Shown here piece after piece: positions 63,047-64,000 of a stretch of 64,000 bases of DNA. Below the pieces are notes generated by a model. That model was not told the origin of the DNA and did not search any database. It saw only the letters and a program-made list of their open reading frames with translations. The stretch lies in the NCBI GenBank assembly GCA_902621345.1, contig CACNLV010000001.1:558001-622000 (forward strand). The letters run 5' to 3'. Position 1 is the stretch's first letter. Every line of letters starts with the position of its first letter. This DNA comes from an uncultured Pelagibacteraceae bacterium. GTDB lineage: Bacteria; Pseudomonadota; Alphaproteobacteria; Pelagibacterales; Pelagibacteraceae. The translations under genes were made by a program, and so were the position numbers.

Positions 63047-64000
63047 TTATTTGATATTTTCCTTAATTTTTTTTATCAAATTTCCTTTTATTATTCTATT
63101 ACAAACATCTAAAGAATTAGAGAACCCAATATAATCTATTCCACCATGACTTTTAACAACCGGTGTATCTAAACCTACAAATATTGCTCCATTATATAAT
63201 CTTGGATCTAATCTTTTTTTAAATTTTCTTAAATTTGAGATATTAAGTAGAGAGGATATTTTTCCAAGAAACGATCCGCTCAAAGCTTTCTTTAACTCAT
63301 CTGTAATAAAATTGGCAGTACCCTCAGCTGTTTTTAAAGCAACATTTCCAGTGAATCCGTCAGAAATAATAACATTTACTTTACCATTCATTAATTCATT
63401 ACCCTCTATGTATCCTTGAAAATCAAAGTTTTGATTTTTTTTATCACTTAATAATTGATAAGTTTCCTTTATGATTTCATTTCCTTTTAATTCCTCGGAA
63501 CCTATATTCAATAAAGCTACTTTTGAAATATCATTAGGATATAACGACTTATATAAAGAGGCCCCCATAATGGCAAAGTCAGCTAAATTTTTTGAACTAC
63601 ACTCAATATTTGCACCTAGATCCAAAACAACACTCATCCCTTTTTTGTTTGGCCACAAAGCTGATAAAGCAGGTCTATCAATATTTTCAAGCATCTTTAA
63701 ATTCAATTTTGCAATTACTAATAAAGCACCAGTATTACCAGCAGAAATTACGATATCAGTTTCTTTATTTTTTACGCTCTCAATCGAAAGCCACATACTT
63801 GTTTTTTTTCCTCTTTTTGCAGCCTCTAATGGACTATCTGTACTTTTTACAACATCATTAGTATGTATTATTTCGTAAAAGCTTTCATTAATCTTATTTT
63901 CTAAGTGTTTTAAAATTTCAGCTTTGTTTCCAAAAATTTTATAAAAGTTTTCTTTATTTTTTTTGTGATTATGAATAATTCCGTCGATTACTTTCCTTGG
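63047..64000 (-). CDS. plsX: Phosphate acyltransferase PlsX, 5'-truncated by window edge
   Basis: The frame stays open from the window edge (64000) to the TAA at 63049-63047, giving 317 residues without the true start. It makes acyl-phosphate from acyl-ACP for phospholipid synthesis. Motifs are TDSPLEAAKRGKKTSMWLSI, ISAGNTGALLVIAKLNL, ALWPNKKGMSVVLDLGANI, ISDGFTGNVALKTAEG, and LRKFKKRLDPRLYNGAIFVG, followed by VKSHGGIDYIGF. The Met at 63796 is internal. The usual fabH gene between plsX and ihfA is missing; plsX abuts ihfA directly. Confidence 0.93.
   Translation of the reverse strand, partial: PRKVIDGIIHNHKKNKENFYKIFGNKAEILKHLENKINESFYEIIHTNDVVKSTDSPLEAAKRGKKTSMWLSIESVKNKETDIVISAGNTGALLVIAKLNLKMLENIDRPALSALWPNKKGMSVVLDLGANIECSSKNLADFAIMGASLYKSLYPNDISKVALLNIGSEELKGNEIIKETYQLLSDKKNQNFDFQGYIEGNELMNGKVNVIISDGFTGNVALKTAEGTANFITDELKKALSGSFLGKISSLLNISNLRKFKKRLDPRLYNGAIFVGLDTPVVKSHGGIDYIGFSNSLDVCNRIIKGNLIKKIKENIK

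Noticed and set aside
63471..63878. 135-codon frame antisense to plsX
   Set aside because: It is the complement of clear PlsX motifs, including the part that runs to the window edge, so it is a coding shadow.

Overview
The window looks like a stretch of a SAR11-clade chromosome (Pelagibacterales, Alphaproteobacteria). The DNA is very AT-rich. Proteins are rich in Lys, Asn and Ile. Genes abut or overlap by 1-8 bases almost everywhere, and the gene orders are alphaproteobacterial: dgt-argS-(SPOR slot)-nagZ-scpA-scpB-tatABC-serS, yajC-secD-secF, ssb-gyrA-coaD-cyclophilin-tgt, recG/sdhE, rplM-rpsI-argC, plsX-ihfA-merR. This assignment is inference from gene order and protein style; no rRNA is present.

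Layout. 1-2.5 kb: the 3' end of a probable exopolyphosphatase gene, a Lys-rich small protein, and a minus-strand arsenic-type set (small membrane protein, arsC, aqpS-like channel, Nudix hydrolase). 2.5-8 kb: a zinc locus with zur, znuB and znuC on the minus strand, and divergent znuA, a CobW/COG0523 GTPase, a WD40 protein and a small Cys-motif protein on the plus strand. Two palindromes matching the Zur-box consensus lie in the znuC/znuA gap. 8-20 kb: xthA, erpA, dgt, argS, nagZ, scpAB, tatABC, serS, yajC, secD, secF. 20-34 kb: sodB, uvrA, ssb, gyrA, coaD, a cyclophilin, tgt, tRNA-Lys, an M48 lipoprotein peptidase, recG, sdhE, tRNA-Ser. 34-44.6 kb: a RarD-type transporter, wall genes (MltB-type transglycosylase, degenerate RlpA-like SPOR lipoprotein, D,D-carboxypeptidase), tmk-holB-metG-tatD-MBL, then gpx, nhaA and a zinc-ribbon membrane protein on the minus strand.

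44.6-53.4 kb is the accessory region. A glycosyltransferase sits directly behind tRNA-Pro. After a conserved block (NDUFS4-like subunit, SbmA/BacA, glpX), tRNA-Glu is followed by a GIY-YIG protein, a two-domain 708-residue glycosyltransferase, a GT11 fucosyltransferase, an intact tyrosine recombinase, a 57-residue membrane protein, an unidentified structured RNA with a strong intrinsic terminator, and a one-domain Ogt/MGMT protein whose ATG touches the terminator's T tract. A 466-bp non-coding stretch follows. 53.4-64 kb returns to core genes: rplM-rpsI-argC-lipoprotein-hom-two carriers on the minus strand, metY with an alpha/beta hydrolase, ctaA, chorismate mutase, rpmG, a MerR regulator, ihfA and the 3' part of plsX.

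Most notable: the pseudoknot-capable RNA at about 52441-52630; a Tgt that has lost all three zinc cysteines, in the same window as a complete Zur/Znu system; tandem Zur boxes; the WD40 and small Cys-motif partners of the zinc GTPase; and the tRNA-flanked glycosyltransferase/recombinase region.
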